A DNA stretch of 64,000 nucleotides, from assembly GCA_021650895.1 (NCBI GenBank), contig CP091278.1:1021659-1085658 (forward strand), in the 5' to 3' direction. The translations under genes and the position numbers were made by a program. Shown here in pieces: positions 27,025 to 35,774 of the stretch. The stretch's first letter is position 1; every line of letters begins with the position of its first letter. The notes under the pieces are model-generated. The model saw only the letters and a list, made by a program, of their open reading frames with translations. It was not told the origin of the DNA and did no database searches. The stretch is from Candidatus Jettenia sp. Lineage in GTDB: Bacteria > Planctomycetota > Brocadiia > Brocadiales > Brocadiaceae.

Positions 27025-30000
27025 CTATTCACCTTTGTACTTTTTTAACAACAGTTTTCCCATATCAACAGCAGACAGAGGATGACTGTAAATGTATCCT
27101 TGTATTTCGTTACAACAGATCTGGTGCAAAAAAGCTAATTGCTCTTTGTTTTCAACGCCCTCAGCAATCACCTTTAATTTAAGACTTTCTGCTATAGCAA
27201 TAATAGCGGTAACAATTGCTGCATCATCCTGGTTCGTAGTAATATCCCGCACAAATGATTGATCAATCTTAATCGTATCTATGGAAAATCGTCTTAAGTA
27301 ACTGAGAGAGGAATACCCAATGCCAAAGTCATCAATGGAAAGTCGTATTCCAAGTTCCTTTAGTTCACAGAGCACTTTGAGGCTTGATTCTATATTGTGC
27401 ATGACAATACCCTCGGTAATCTCCAGCTCTAAATATTTTGGATCAAGACCAGTTTCTTTTAGCACGCCTGCAACCATGCCTACAAGATTTTGTTGCTTTA
27501 TTTGACGTGCCGAGAGGTTTACCGAGACACGGAGTGTAGGAAAACCTGCATCATGCCACGCTTTGGCTTGAATACAAGCTGTAGTCAGAACCCATTCACC
27601 AATAGGTATAATAAAACCTGTCTCTTCTGCAATGGGAATAAACTTAGATGGATAGATCATACCAAGGTCAGGATGCTTCCAACGTACAAGGGCCTCTACA
27701 CCAATAATTTGCTCTGTATCCATATCTACCTGCGGCTGGTAATATATCGAGAGTTCTCCCCTTTCCAGCGCTTTTCGTAAGGAGTTTTCCAGCATCATTC
27801 TCTCAAAGTTATTACTATTCATGCTTTCCATGTAGAACTCGAAGGTGTTTCTGCCCTGCTCTTTCGCATGATACATCGCAGTATCGGCCTTTTTGATCAG
27901 CATACTAACATCATCGGCATCAACAGGATAGATACTTACTCCTATGCTCGTAGTGGTGTGAATCTCGTAGCCTTCAATCTGGAAAGGTTGGTATAATACA
28001 TCAAGGATCTTCTGCGCAACAATAGCAGCATTCTTTGCGTGAGCAAGATCAGGAACGACAACAATAAATTCATCACCACCCATACGGACAATGGTATTGC
28101 TCTCACGCATACATCGTGTCAGGCGCTCCGCAACAGCCTTCAACAGTAAATCGCCCATGTGATGTCCCAGAGTATCATTGATGGTTTTAAAGCGATCCAG
28201 ATCAAGAAGCATAACGGCAACCATATGCTCATTCCGTTTTGCCTGCATAATAGCTACTTCCAGACGGTCTTGTAGCAAAATGCGGTTAGGCAAATTGGTA
28301 AGGGCATCATGGTAGGCCATATGATTAATAAGAGATTCCGATTGCCTTCGCGCAATTGCGTTCCCTATAATCTCCGCCGTAATACGAAGCAAGGCTAAAT
28401 CTTCCTCATACCGCGAACCAGTAGTCAGGGCATTATCGAAACCTATAAATCCAACTAATCTCTTTTCAGCATATACCGGTAGCGCCAACAACGATTTGAT
28501 AGCATGTTTCTCTAATACCTCCTTTTCAGCAACAGCCTCTGGAGACATTTTGGAAACATCAGGGATATGAATTACATCGCCAGTATGTAACTTTTCCATT
28601 AACCAGGGAAATTTTGAAGTAGGAAGATTCTGAAGATTTTGTATTTTGGAGGTAATCTCCTTAGCACACCACTCATGGGTATTGTCCATAATACCACCAT
28701 TGTCACGGAACTGAAATAAGTAAACTCTATCCGCTTCACTCAATAGACCTATATCAGCCAACGAAACGGAAATAGCATTATTGAAGTCCGAAAGAGCAAC
28801 AAATCTTGTAGAGATGCTGGCTACCGTTTTTTCAAAATCTATTCTCCGCCTGAGGGCCTCATCTGCCTGTTTCTGCTCAATAAACTTGCCGATCTGCCCA
28901 CCGATAGACATCATCATCGTAAGAAGGTCTTCGTCGGGTTGTTGTACCTCGTGGCTAAAAAACTCAAGAACACCTAATATTTCATTCCTGGTAAAAACAG
29001 GAAAACCAAAAGCCCCATGTAAGTTTTCTTTAGCAGCAAGCGCAGCCCGAAGAAAGCTTGTATCACGGGCAATATCGCTGATCCATATGGGTTTGCTGGA
29101 AGCCCAAATTTTTCCCGGCAATCCAACGCCAAATGAAAAAGCAATCTGCCGGCTAAATGCCTTAAACCCTGGTACCTCCACGAAAGGTCTATGCCAGATT
29201 TCAATACAACGTAACACGTTAGTTTTCTGATCTATAGTCCAGAAAATACCTAAATCCCATCCCAAACTTTCACACACAGCCTGAATGATTTTGGGAATAA
29301 CTTCATCAATAGTGATTGACTCTACCAATACACGAGTTGTAGCGTATTGTAAGCACAAATGTCGTTCAACTTTTTTACGATCAGTAATATCTTCCTTAAT
29401 CGCAATGAAGTTTGTAATAACACCGTCAGAATTTTTTACCGGAGAAATAGATGCCAGTTCCCAATAGAGTTCACCATTTTTCTTCTTATTAATAAATTCT
29501 CCCTGCCATTTGTTACCAGAAGTGATTGTATTCCATAATTGTTCATAGTTTTCATATGGAGTTTTACCGGATTTCAAAACGCTGGGGGTTTTTCCCATGA
29601 TTTCTTCATTCGTGTACCCTGTCAATTTCATGAAATTGGCATTGACATATTCGATTTTTCCCTCAGTATCAGTAACAATAATCGAATTTGAAATTTGTTC
29701 AATAGCGTTTGATAACTTGCAAAGCTCCTCCATATGCTTACGTTCGGTAACATCCTGGACTATTCCATTCATCTGGACCACCGTGCCCGTATCATCAAGG
29801 ATAACTTCTGCCTGGCCATAGACAATGCGTACAAAACCTCCTGGAAGAACAATGCGATGCTCAATACGGTAAGGCTTTCCCCTGGATAATGCCTCATCGA
29901 GAGATTGTTTTACCAATACTCTGTCATCAGGATGAACAGAATTGAGATACGCCTCACAGATCCCGTCAATTGTCTGTGGAGCAAAACCAAAGATGCGATA

Positions 30001-30513
30001 CATCTCGTCTGACCAATACGTTTTATTCTCCCTAATATCCCATTGCCAATTCCCCAGATGGGCGATTCGTTGTGCATTGGCAAGACTGGCCTCGCTTTTC
30101 CGAAGTGCCTCTTCTGCCTCTTTACGCTTTCTTCGTTCCCCTGCTTCTTTCAGTTCCCGTTCAATAGCAGGAACAAGCCTCGCCAGGTTATCCTTCATGA
30201 GGTAATCATGAGCCCCTGCTCTCATGGCTGCTACTGCTATCTCCTCTCCAATAGTACCCGATACAATGATAAATGGCAGATCAAGCCCACTGAGCTGTAA
30301 CTGCGTGAGCGCACCAATCCCGCTAAAGAGCGGCATGGAGTGATCAGAAAGGACAACATCCCATTCCTGTTGTTCAAGCAGTATCTTCATGCCTGAGGCC
30401 GTCTCGACCCGCTCGTAAACCGGATCATAGCCACCACATCTCAATTCACGGAGAAGGAGTTCTGTATCATCCAGTGAGTCTTCGATGATCAATACACGGA
30501 GTAGTTTCCTCAT
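27025..30513 (-). CDS. REC-PAS-PAS-GAF-GAF-GGDEF-EAL signalling protein (cyclic di-GMP turnover)
   Basis: 1162 residues, soluble. Receiver domain 1-125 (phospho-acceptor Asp57 in VLSDHSMP), PAS about 145-258 and 270-380, GAF about 390-550 and 560-725, GGDEF domain 735-895 with an intact GGDEF at 812-816, and EAL domain 905-1160 with EAL at 940-942, NLSARQ and DDFGIGYSS. Both catalytic signatures are present, so it could make and break cyclic di-GMP. The product-inhibition site upstream of GGDEF reads RESN instead of RxxD, so feedback may be weak. The 479 bases from the start codon are nearly identical to the start of the hybrid kinase gene at 45890-47851. The kinase that phosphorylates it is not adjacent. 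Confidence 0.93.
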   Translation of the reverse strand: MRKLLRVLIIEDSLDDTELLLRELRCGGYDPVYERVETASGMKILLEQQEWDVVLSDHSMPLFSGIGALTQLQLSGLDLPFIIVSGTIGEEIAVAAMRAGAHDYLMKDNLARLVPAIERELKEAGERRKRKEAEEALRKSEASLANAQRIAHLGNWQWDIRENKTYWSDEMYRIFGFAPQTIDGICEAYLNSVHPDDRVLVKQSLDEALSRGKPYRIEHRIVLPGGFVRIVYGQAEVILDDTGTVVQMNGIVQDVTERKHMEELCKLSNAIEQISNSIIVTDTEGKIEYVNANFMKLTGYTNEEIMGKTPSVLKSGKTPYENYEQLWNTITSGNKWQGEFINKKKNGELYWELASISPVKNSDGVITNFIAIKEDITDRKKVERHLCLQYATTRVLVESITIDEVIPKIIQAVCESLGWDLGIFWTIDQKTNVLRCIEIWHRPFVEVPGFKAFSRQIAFSFGVGLPGKIWASSKPIWISDIARDTSFLRAALAAKENLHGAFGFPVFTRNEILGVLEFFSHEVQQPDEDLLTMMMSIGGQIGKFIEQKQADEALRRRIDFEKTVASISTRFVALSDFNNAISVSLADIGLLSEADRVYLFQFRDNGGIMDNTHEWCAKEITSKIQNLQNLPTSKFPWLMEKLHTGDVIHIPDVSKMSPEAVAEKEVLEKHAIKSLLALPVYAEKRLVGFIGFDNALTTGSRYEEDLALLRITAEIIGNAIARRQSESLINHMAYHDALTNLPNRILLQDRLEVAIMQAKRNEHMVAVMLLDLDRFKTINDTLGHHMGDLLLKAVAERLTRCMRESNTIVRMGGDEFIVVVPDLAHAKNAAIVAQKILDVLYQPFQIEGYEIHTTTSIGVSIYPVDADDVSMLIKKADTAMYHAKEQGRNTFEFYMESMNSNNFERMMLENSLRKALERGELSIYYQPQVDMDTEQIIGVEALVRWKHPDLGMIYPSKFIPIAEETGFIIPIGEWVLTTACIQAKAWHDAGFPTLRVSVNLSARQIKQQNLVGMVAGVLKETGLDPKYLELEITEGIVMHNIESSLKVLCELKELGIRLSIDDFGIGYSSLSYLRRFSIDTIKIDQSFVRDITTNQDDAAIVTAIIAIAESLKLKVIAEGVENKEQLAFLHQICCNEIQGYIYSHPLSAVDMGKLLLKKYKGE
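30035..30513 (-). repeat. Duplicated 479-bp segment, copy 1
   Basis: Matches 47373-47851 base for base without gaps (offset 17338). I see only a handful of differences, clustered near the start codon end. It covers the whole receiver domain, the linker and the first residues of the PAS domain, then identity stops abruptly. Confidence 0.92.
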
Positions 30514-30719
30514 TTTTATGTTCTCTCTTAATTGCTTGTCAATCGCTGGTTAGAGTCTCCATTTTTTCAAACGTAAACATACATTTTTGAAAACAAAAAT
30601 CAAGAAGATTTTATCTACTCCGATTCTGACATTCTTTTGCCTAACTTAAAAAACTTCTTGCCTTACCTTTTTTCTGATGGTATCATAAAACACTTACTTA
30701 ATTATAAAAATAAAATACA

Positions 30720-30792
30720 GGCGGCATCGCCAAGTGGACTAAGGCCACGGTTTGCAAAACCGTTATCCTGGGTTCGAATCCCAGTGCCGCCT
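30720..30792 (+). tRNA. tRNA-Cys (anticodon GCA)
   Basis: Full cloverleaf: acceptor GGCGGCA/TGCCGCC, anticodon stem CGGTT/AACCG with loop TTGCAAA (GCA at 30754-30756), T-arm CTGGG-TTCGAAT-CCCAG, and discriminator U at 30792, as expected for tRNA-Cys. The 3' CCA is not encoded. It lies alone 206 bases upstream of the divergent GGDEF-EAL gene. Confidence 0.95.
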
Positions 30793-30978
30793 TTTAATTA
30801 ATACCTGCTAACGGTACCAATGAGTACGCCATAAAAATTAGCCACGAATGAATACAAATCTACACAAATACGAAATGGAAGAAAAATTACGATACCTTTA
30901 AGAGACCTTGTTTATCCTTTTTTGTTTGTGCCTACTTGTATAAATTTATGGTTAGATTATTGCGAAATGAATACCATC

Positions 30979-31063
30979 GGGCGAGTGGTGGAATGGCAGA
31001 CACGAAGGACTTAAAATCCTTTGACCGTAAAAGGTCATGTGGGTTCGACTCCCACCTCGCCCA
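30979..31063 (+). tRNA. tRNA-Leu (anticodon UAA)
   Basis: 85 nt class II tRNA. Acceptor GGGCGAG/CTCGCCC, anticodon stem AAGGA/TCCTT with loop CTTAAAA (TAA at 31012-31014), long variable arm GACCGTAAAAGGTC, T-arm GTGGG-TTCGACT-CCCAC, discriminator A. CCA is not encoded. About 190 bases after tRNA-Cys; possibly one transcript. Confidence 0.95.
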
Positions 31064-31198
31064 TGTATTAGGAATATTTAGTGTTATATTTATCTTAGAA
31101 AAAAATCCCTATTCTTGTCTTTATTCCCGTTATGAATGAGGCAATCGGTAGCTTCTCCGTAAAAATATCAAAATTAGGGAACTTATTTAATAGGTGAT

Positions 31199-31450
31199 TT
31201 GTTAAGTATCATAAATTTTATGGACATTAAACTTTTAAAATATTTTATGCTTAAACCAAAAACAGCGATAGAGATAGATCCGGAAATATTCGAGGCTTTA
31301 AAGCAGATTACGGCAAAGAATCCCCGTCTTTCAGTTAATCTCCTCATCGATGTTGGATTAGATTATATTTCAAACCTAAAAGAAGAAGACCTCCTGAAGC
31401 TTATCACAGAATATTATGGAAGAAAACATACCCCTCGCACATCCATCTAG
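31199..31450 (+). CDS. Small hypothetical protein, possible ribbon-helix-helix
   Basis: 83 residues from TTG 31199; ATGs at 31220 and 31247 are alternative starts and none has a convincing ribosome binding site. The central part (KTAIEIDPEIFEALKQIT, then PRLSVNLLIDVGLDYI) has the strand-helix-helix rhythm of ribbon-helix-helix DNA-binding or antitoxin proteins, but no toxin gene is adjacent. It sits between tRNA-Leu and the PpiC gene, 51 bases before the latter. Confidence 0.5.
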   Translation: MLSIINFMDIKLLKYFMLKPKTAIEIDPEIFEALKQITAKNPRLSVNLLIDVGLDYISNLKEEDLLKLITEYYGRKHTPRTSI

Positions 31451-31501
31451 ACTAAATTTTTGTTAGTTCACAATTAAAATTATCTTTACTAAGGAGTATT
31501 T

Positions 31502-32602
31502 ATGTTTAAAAGAGTTACTATTTTTATGATTTTCTTAAGTGTATTTGCTTTATCCTTTTATGGTTGTGGAAAAAGCGAATTCAATAATCCACAATTAAGT
31601 GGTGAAACAACTGAACAAGATTTCGCGAAAATACACAAAAATGTCGACTTTGATAAAAAAGATAAAGAAAAAATGCATGATGCAGGGATGTCTATGGAGG
31701 GCGGTGGACATGGTATGAGCGCTCATGGCAAAAAGGAAAAGGTTGATCCTAATAAGGTAATCGCCACGGTTAACAATGAAAAAATTCTCCGCAAGGAGTT
31801 GGATACAATCCTGAACCGCTTCAGAAACCATGTAAATCCCATTGCATTAGCTTCTATGGAGCAACAAATCACAGAACAACTTGTTACACAAAATTTGTTA
31901 CGGCAATTTGTTACAGAAAATAAGCTAACTGTTAAGGAAGAGATTGTAGATAAAGAAATTAACAAAATGCGGGATAATATCAAAAATAATCCGTCTACAA
32001 AAGATAAGACATTAGAACAGTTTTTGGAATTCCAAGGCAGTAATATAGATGAATTAAAAACTGCGATTCGTATGTCAGCCGCTATTGAAAGCTATGTATC
32101 CAAAAATATCAATGACAAAAAGATGGAAGACTATTTCATGAAAAATCTTAGCAATTTTAATGGTGAATCCGTTACGGCCAGCCATATACTAGTTGATACA
32201 AAAGAGATGAAGACTCAAGAGGAATTGGATAAGGCAAGGGCAAAAATTGACTCCATTAAAAAAGAGCTCGATGAAGGGGCTGATTTTGCCGAATTGGCTA
32301 AAAAATATTCTGATTGTCCAACCGGAAAAACTGGTGGCGGATTAGGTTCCTTCCCCAAACAAGGCGCTATGGTTGAATCCTTTGCTAATGCGGCTTTTGC
32401 TACAGAAGTAGGTAAAATCAGCGATCCGGTAAAGACAGAATTTGGATATCACCTGATCAAAGTTACAGCTCACACCTCTCCAAAAGACATAAGTTTTAGC
32501 GAGGTAAAAGATAAAGTACGAGAAGAAGTAACTGCTGTTGAAATGAATGCTCTTGTTAAGGATTTGCGGGAAAAGGCAAAGATCGAAATTACTTTACCAT
32601 AA
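31502..32602 (+). CDS. SurA/PpiC-type peptidyl-prolyl isomerase lipoprotein with a Met/His-rich segment
   Basis: 366 residues; AAGGAG 7 bases before the ATG. The signal peptide ends in a lipobox (SFYGC, Cys22), so it is a lipoprotein. Residues about 58-80 (MHDAGMSMEGGGHGMSAHG) are rich in Met and His and could bind copper or another metal. A SurA_N-like helical domain follows (about 85-200), then a parvulin domain (about 220-325: ASHILV, ADFAELAKKYSDCPTG, GGGLGSF, FGYHLIKV). It should assist folding of exported proteins. ccsA starts 15 bases after its stop, suggesting a role linked to cytochrome c maturation. Confidence 0.88.
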   Translation: MFKRVTIFMIFLSVFALSFYGCGKSEFNNPQLSGETTEQDFAKIHKNVDFDKKDKEKMHDAGMSMEGGGHGMSAHGKKEKVDPNKVIATVNNEKILRKELDTILNRFRNHVNPIALASMEQQITEQLVTQNLLRQFVTENKLTVKEEIVDKEINKMRDNIKNNPSTKDKTLEQFLEFQGSNIDELKTAIRMSAAIESYVSKNINDKKMEDYFMKNLSNFNGESVTASHILVDTKEMKTQEELDKARAKIDSIKKELDEGADFAELAKKYSDCPTGKTGGGLGSFPKQGAMVESFANAAFATEVGKISDPVKTEFGYHLIKVTAHTSPKDISFSEVKDKVREEVTAVEMNALVKDLREKAKIEITLP

Positions 32603-32617
32603 ACGGAAACAGCTAAA

Positions 32618-33385
32618 ATGGAAATAGCCCATTCTCTTAACCAGGTCTCCATACTTATCTATTGGATTTGCTTCGGCGCCTACTCAATTTATTGGGTTTT
32701 TGGATTCACACGATGGAAATTACGATTCTTTATTCTATTAGGAATTGTTATTCTCCATATCGTAACCATCATACTTCGTGGTATATCGATAGAATATTTC
32801 CCTTTAACCAATAAGTTTGAATCCTTTAATGCCTTTGCCGCTGCTGCATTTATTGTTCTGCTCATCTATGCAAAAGCAGAAAGCCCTATCTATCGTATGT
32901 CATTGTTTGGAGTTGGATATGGCTTTTATGTGGCAGCCATGCTCTTCCCAAAAGGGCTGAGTTACGCTCCCCCTCTGATGCTTACTATCTGGTATATATT
33001 ACACGTTCCCTTATCCTTTTTCTGTTATGCCTTATGGGTCAGCGCTATGGCTGCAGCCGTTGCGCGGTATTTCGTGTCAGGCGAAAAAAAACTGTACGAT
33101 CAAATCATCGACTCGGGTTTTCAATATGGTCTTATTACCTTTTCAATCTCTATGATATTTGGGGGATTATGGGGATATGTCGCATGGGGATCGTATTTCC
33201 TTTGGGATGCTAAGGTCGTCTGGTCTGTAATAATCTGGTTTTTTTATGCTACCTGTCTTCATCTTGATTACTGGCCAGAGGCAAAATGGCTTAAGCCGCC
33301 TATGGCCATTGCGGGATTTATCATACTCTTAATGACCTATGTAGGTACAAGCTTTCTCATTGGCAGTTCTCATAGTTTTCAATAA
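32618..33385 (+). CDS. ccsA: Cytochrome c maturation protein CcsA (ResC, haem-handling)
   Basis: 255 residues with about eight membrane helices. The tryptophan-rich haem-binding signature WGYVAWGSYFLWDAKVVWS lies near 183-205, with flanking histidines (ILHVPLSF, CLHLDYWP) positioned as haem ligands. With ResB it forms the system II haem lyase that attaches haem to CxxCH motifs outside the cytoplasm; anammox cells need this heavily. It forms an operon with the upstream PpiC lipoprotein (15 bases) and the downstream resB (13 bases). Confidence 0.88.
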   Translation: MEIAHSLNQVSILIYWICFGAYSIYWVFGFTRWKLRFFILLGIVILHIVTIILRGISIEYFPLTNKFESFNAFAAAAFIVLLIYAKAESPIYRMSLFGVGYGFYVAAMLFPKGLSYAPPLMLTIWYILHVPLSFFCYALWVSAMAAAVARYFVSGEKKLYDQIIDSGFQYGLITFSISMIFGGLWGYVAWGSYFLWDAKVVWSVIIWFFYATCLHLDYWPEAKWLKPPMAIAGFIILLMTYVGTSFLIGSSHSFQ

Positions 33386-33398
33386 AGTAAAATCTTAC

Positions 33399-34367
33399 AT
33401 GAAAAAGATATACGCTATATTCAAATCACAAAAACTGGGTATCATTATAGGCTTCACCGTTACCGGCTTGCTTATCATTGGAAGCCTTATTATGAACTAT
33501 CAGCCACGTCAATATGCAGGGCTTTCCGGAGAAGATATCTCCTTCTTTTTTACCAATAAGAAACCCCTCCATCTGTGGTTTTATATCCTGTTTCTTGCTT
33601 GCATCCTCTACGGCATCAATACCTTCTTATGTACTCTCGATTCGATTATTAAGAAAACAAAACGGGGTATAAAGAAGATACCTCTCTACGGGGCATCTAT
33701 TGTGCATATTGGATTTGTAATCACTTTGGTTGCTCACCTCATAGGAGGACTCTATTCAACAACAGAACCTCCTGTGTCTGTAGCAGATGAGTGGACGGAT
33801 ATCGGCGGTGTTGAAATGAAAGTTACCGATCTTAAGACAAGCTCTTATCCAAATGGTATGCCCAGGAAGATAAAAGCCTTTGTCTCGGTCAGGAAGGATG
33901 GAATTGAATACTCGGATACCCTTGGTTACAATAATCCCGTTCTTTTGGAGCACGGAATATCCGAAGTCCTCATGCGAGATTACGGCTGGATTGCATCCAG
34001 CGTGATTCTTAAAGTAGATGATCGTGTTTGTAATCTCAAGATTGACGAGGTATGCAACGTTAACAACGGTAAGATCCGTGTCGATGATCTCTACATGCCA
34101 CCACAATATCGTTATCCGGTAGTAAAATTAATTTCTACTGCAGAAAATCAAGAAACACAGCAAACCTTTTTACCTATTGGAGAAACGAACGGGAAAAAAA
34201 TTCACGGGGCACAAATTGTCTTTGCAGATATCAACAGTGTGCCTGGCGTTCTTGTCAGTGTTAAAAATAACCCCAGTATTCCACTAACCTTTGTAACAGT
34301 ATTCTTTTTTTCTATCGGTATGATCCTTGTAATTATGAGGGTTATTGGAAGGATGGTTAATAATTAA
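33399..34367 (+). CDS. resB: Cytochrome c maturation protein ResB (CcsB)
   Basis: 322 residues from ATG 33399; a TTG at 33360 would overlap ccsA by 26 bases and is less likely. Three N-terminal membrane helices (about 10-35, 60-85, 95-120), a large extracytoplasmic region (about 125-290) and a last helix near the C-terminus follow the ResB plan. VHIGFVITLVAHLIGG holds a conserved-type histidine. It partners CcsA in system II. It is short compared with many ResB proteins (400-550), as in other minimal versions. It is followed by mobile-element debris. Confidence 0.82.
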   Translation: MKKIYAIFKSQKLGIIIGFTVTGLLIIGSLIMNYQPRQYAGLSGEDISFFFTNKKPLHLWFYILFLACILYGINTFLCTLDSIIKKTKRGIKKIPLYGASIVHIGFVITLVAHLIGGLYSTTEPPVSVADEWTDIGGVEMKVTDLKTSSYPNGMPRKIKAFVSVRKDGIEYSDTLGYNNPVLLEHGISEVLMRDYGWIASSVILKVDDRVCNLKIDEVCNVNNGKIRVDDLYMPPQYRYPVVKLISTAENQETQQTFLPIGETNGKKIHGAQIVFADINSVPGVLVSVKNNPSIPLTFVTVFFFSIGMILVIMRVIGRMVNN

Positions 34368-34843
34368 TATTCAACAAGGTAGGGGTAAATCTTATATTCG
34401 CCCACTTTTTGAGTAAGTTCCAAGCTTATGCGTTTTTCCACAATTAGGGCGGACATAAAATTCGCCTCTACAAGTACCACGATAAGGGTAATAATGTAGA
34501 GTAAAACACTGGCGTAGTGGCTCAGGCTGAGGTTTGTCTTTCCCGTTTCTCCCCGTTTCCTCTGAGAGTGTCACACCATCTCAACCATACCCTATTTCCA
34601 GCATCTCTTCATCAAACCGTACGTGAGGTTTTCCCTCATACGGCTTTCCTGTGCTCTTCGCAACAAGGCATATACATCTATCGGCTTGGATTTGCTCTCG
34701 GGTGAACATATCGAATTTTGAAGCGAAACTAAAGGATTGTGATATCCCCATCAAGTTTGTTGTCGTTTTTAGTAAGTGAAATAAGGATGATGGTAACTCG
34801 TATCCTCATTACCAAATTACCAACCCCAACCAACTCTATGCCT
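34368..34843. other. Gene-poor region holding a group II intron 3' end
   Basis: Non-coding apart from the domain V at 34614-34647. The short frame at 34392-34574 (-) lies just downstream of that domain and looks like run-through of intron/exon debris rather than a gene. No reverse transcriptase is recognisable on the other side. Confidence 0.45.
34614..34647 (-). mobile_element. Group II intron domain V (remnant)
   Basis: The minus strand reads AAAGCCGTATGAGGGAAAA then CCTCACGTACGGTTT. This matches the highly conserved domain V: AGC triad, lower stem AGCCGTA/TACGGTT, two-base bulge, upper stem TGAGG/CCTCA and a GAAA-type tetraloop. Bacterial group II introns carry this 34-nt element close to their 3' end. 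No intron-encoded protein is found next to it, so this is a fragment. Confidence 0.68.
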
Positions 34844-35284
34844 CTACTCATTCTGTGTTTGAGACGACTCCATATCCGTTACGACTCCCTCTCTGTCGAA
34901 GACGATGAAAATATTGTATGTCGCGACTTGAGCGCTGCCGTAAGCAGCACCGAACGTTGAGACCTTCCCCATCATTGTCCAGATCCAGATCTCAGCTCCT
35001 TTGCCGCACTTATCCTTAAAGTCAAAATCGTGACTTGGACATCGCGCCATCCCGTGTGGTTTACCTAAGATTTGAGGCACACCACTCTTCTTTGAAGCTC
35101 CCCGTTGGACTTGTTTGAGTTGCTCAGTGTTTGTCATGGTCTTGTCTTCGTCAAAACTACTGATGTAGTGATACGAATTGAGCAGGCCATCGCGAAACTC
35201 CAAGTCAAGAAGCCGTGAGCGCGCATACCCCATATCCGCATACATGTAGAGATAGCAAACTATACACAACGAAAATAGAAACAT
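34844..35284 (-). CDS. BamE/SmpA-like small envelope protein
   Basis: 146 residues from ATG 35284, chosen because GAAGGA lies 9 bases upstream; longer frames run into transposase debris. The N-terminus MFLFSLCIVCYLYMYA is hydrophobic, a possible signal or lipoprotein signal. The core (TEQLKQVQRGASKKSGVPQI, GKPHGMA, then GAEIWIWT) follows the BamE/SmpA pattern of 'Q..I..GMT..EV...LG.P'. The C-terminus NIFIVFDREGVVTDMESSQT is the typical final strand pair. Such proteins are small outer-membrane lipoproteins. It is intact although flanked by broken mobile elements. Confidence 0.55.
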   Translation of the reverse strand: MFLFSLCIVCYLYMYADMGYARSRLLDLEFRDGLLNSYHYISSFDEDKTMTNTEQLKQVQRGASKKSGVPQILGKPHGMARCPSHDFDFKDKCGKGAEIWIWTMMGKVSTFGAAYGSAQVATYNIFIVFDREGVVTDMESSQTQNE

Positions 35285-35341
35285 GATATATTGTCCTTCA
35301 ATTATTTCAATTTGTCTTGTATATATTGGAGGACACAAAAC

Positions 35342-35690
35342 ATGGAAAGGCTTGGCGTAGAAGATAAGGAAATCATGCAAATAGCAATTCAACAAGAAAT
35401 TGTGCGTTCTCGATAATGCAAAATATCATCATGCTCATATAATTTATCAATTTCTTGAAATCCATTGCGATAACCTGTGGCTTGAGTTCTTGCCACCTTA
35501 TAGCCCTAAACTTAATCCTATTGAACGTGTTTGGAAACTTACACTTACCAGAAGGCTTTGTATGCAGACCAATATTTCCCTTCTCTGGAGGACGTGGTTA
35601 AATCGGTTACCAAACAAATACCCTTTGGAACAAACCAAATGTTATCTTGTCTAAATTATGCTGCATTATTTAAGACGCTATGTATAATAA
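35342..35690 (+). mobile_element. IS630-family transposase remnant with internal deletion and frameshift
   Basis: GGAGG precedes ATG 35342, which opens MERLGVEDKEIMQIAIQQEI, an IS630-type N-terminus that stops after 23 codons. From about 35400 another frame reads VLDNAKYHHAH and FLPPYSPKLNPIERVWK, the C-terminal DDE region, and after about 35530 the match continues one frame over (YQKALYADQYFPSLEDVVKS, CLNYAALFKTL). Thus the middle of the gene is deleted and the remainder is frameshifted. It is non-functional. Confidence 0.8.
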
Positions 35691-35774
35691 GGCGAAGACA
35701 TCCCGGCGGTATGTTTTTAAAAAGACTTTTTCCAGTTTTCGAAAAAACGTCTTGCCTATGCCTCCGACTTGTAA

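Noticed and set aside
30936-31139. 67-codon frame across the tRNA-Leu gene
   Set aside because: It is a translation of the tRNA itself.
31199-31450. Toxin-antitoxin system
   Set aside because: The small protein has a ribbon-helix-helix-like rhythm, but no toxin-like gene is adjacent on either side.
34392-34574. 60-codon minus-strand frame downstream of the intron domain V
   Set aside because: No ribosome binding site or family match; it lies in intron/exon junction debris.
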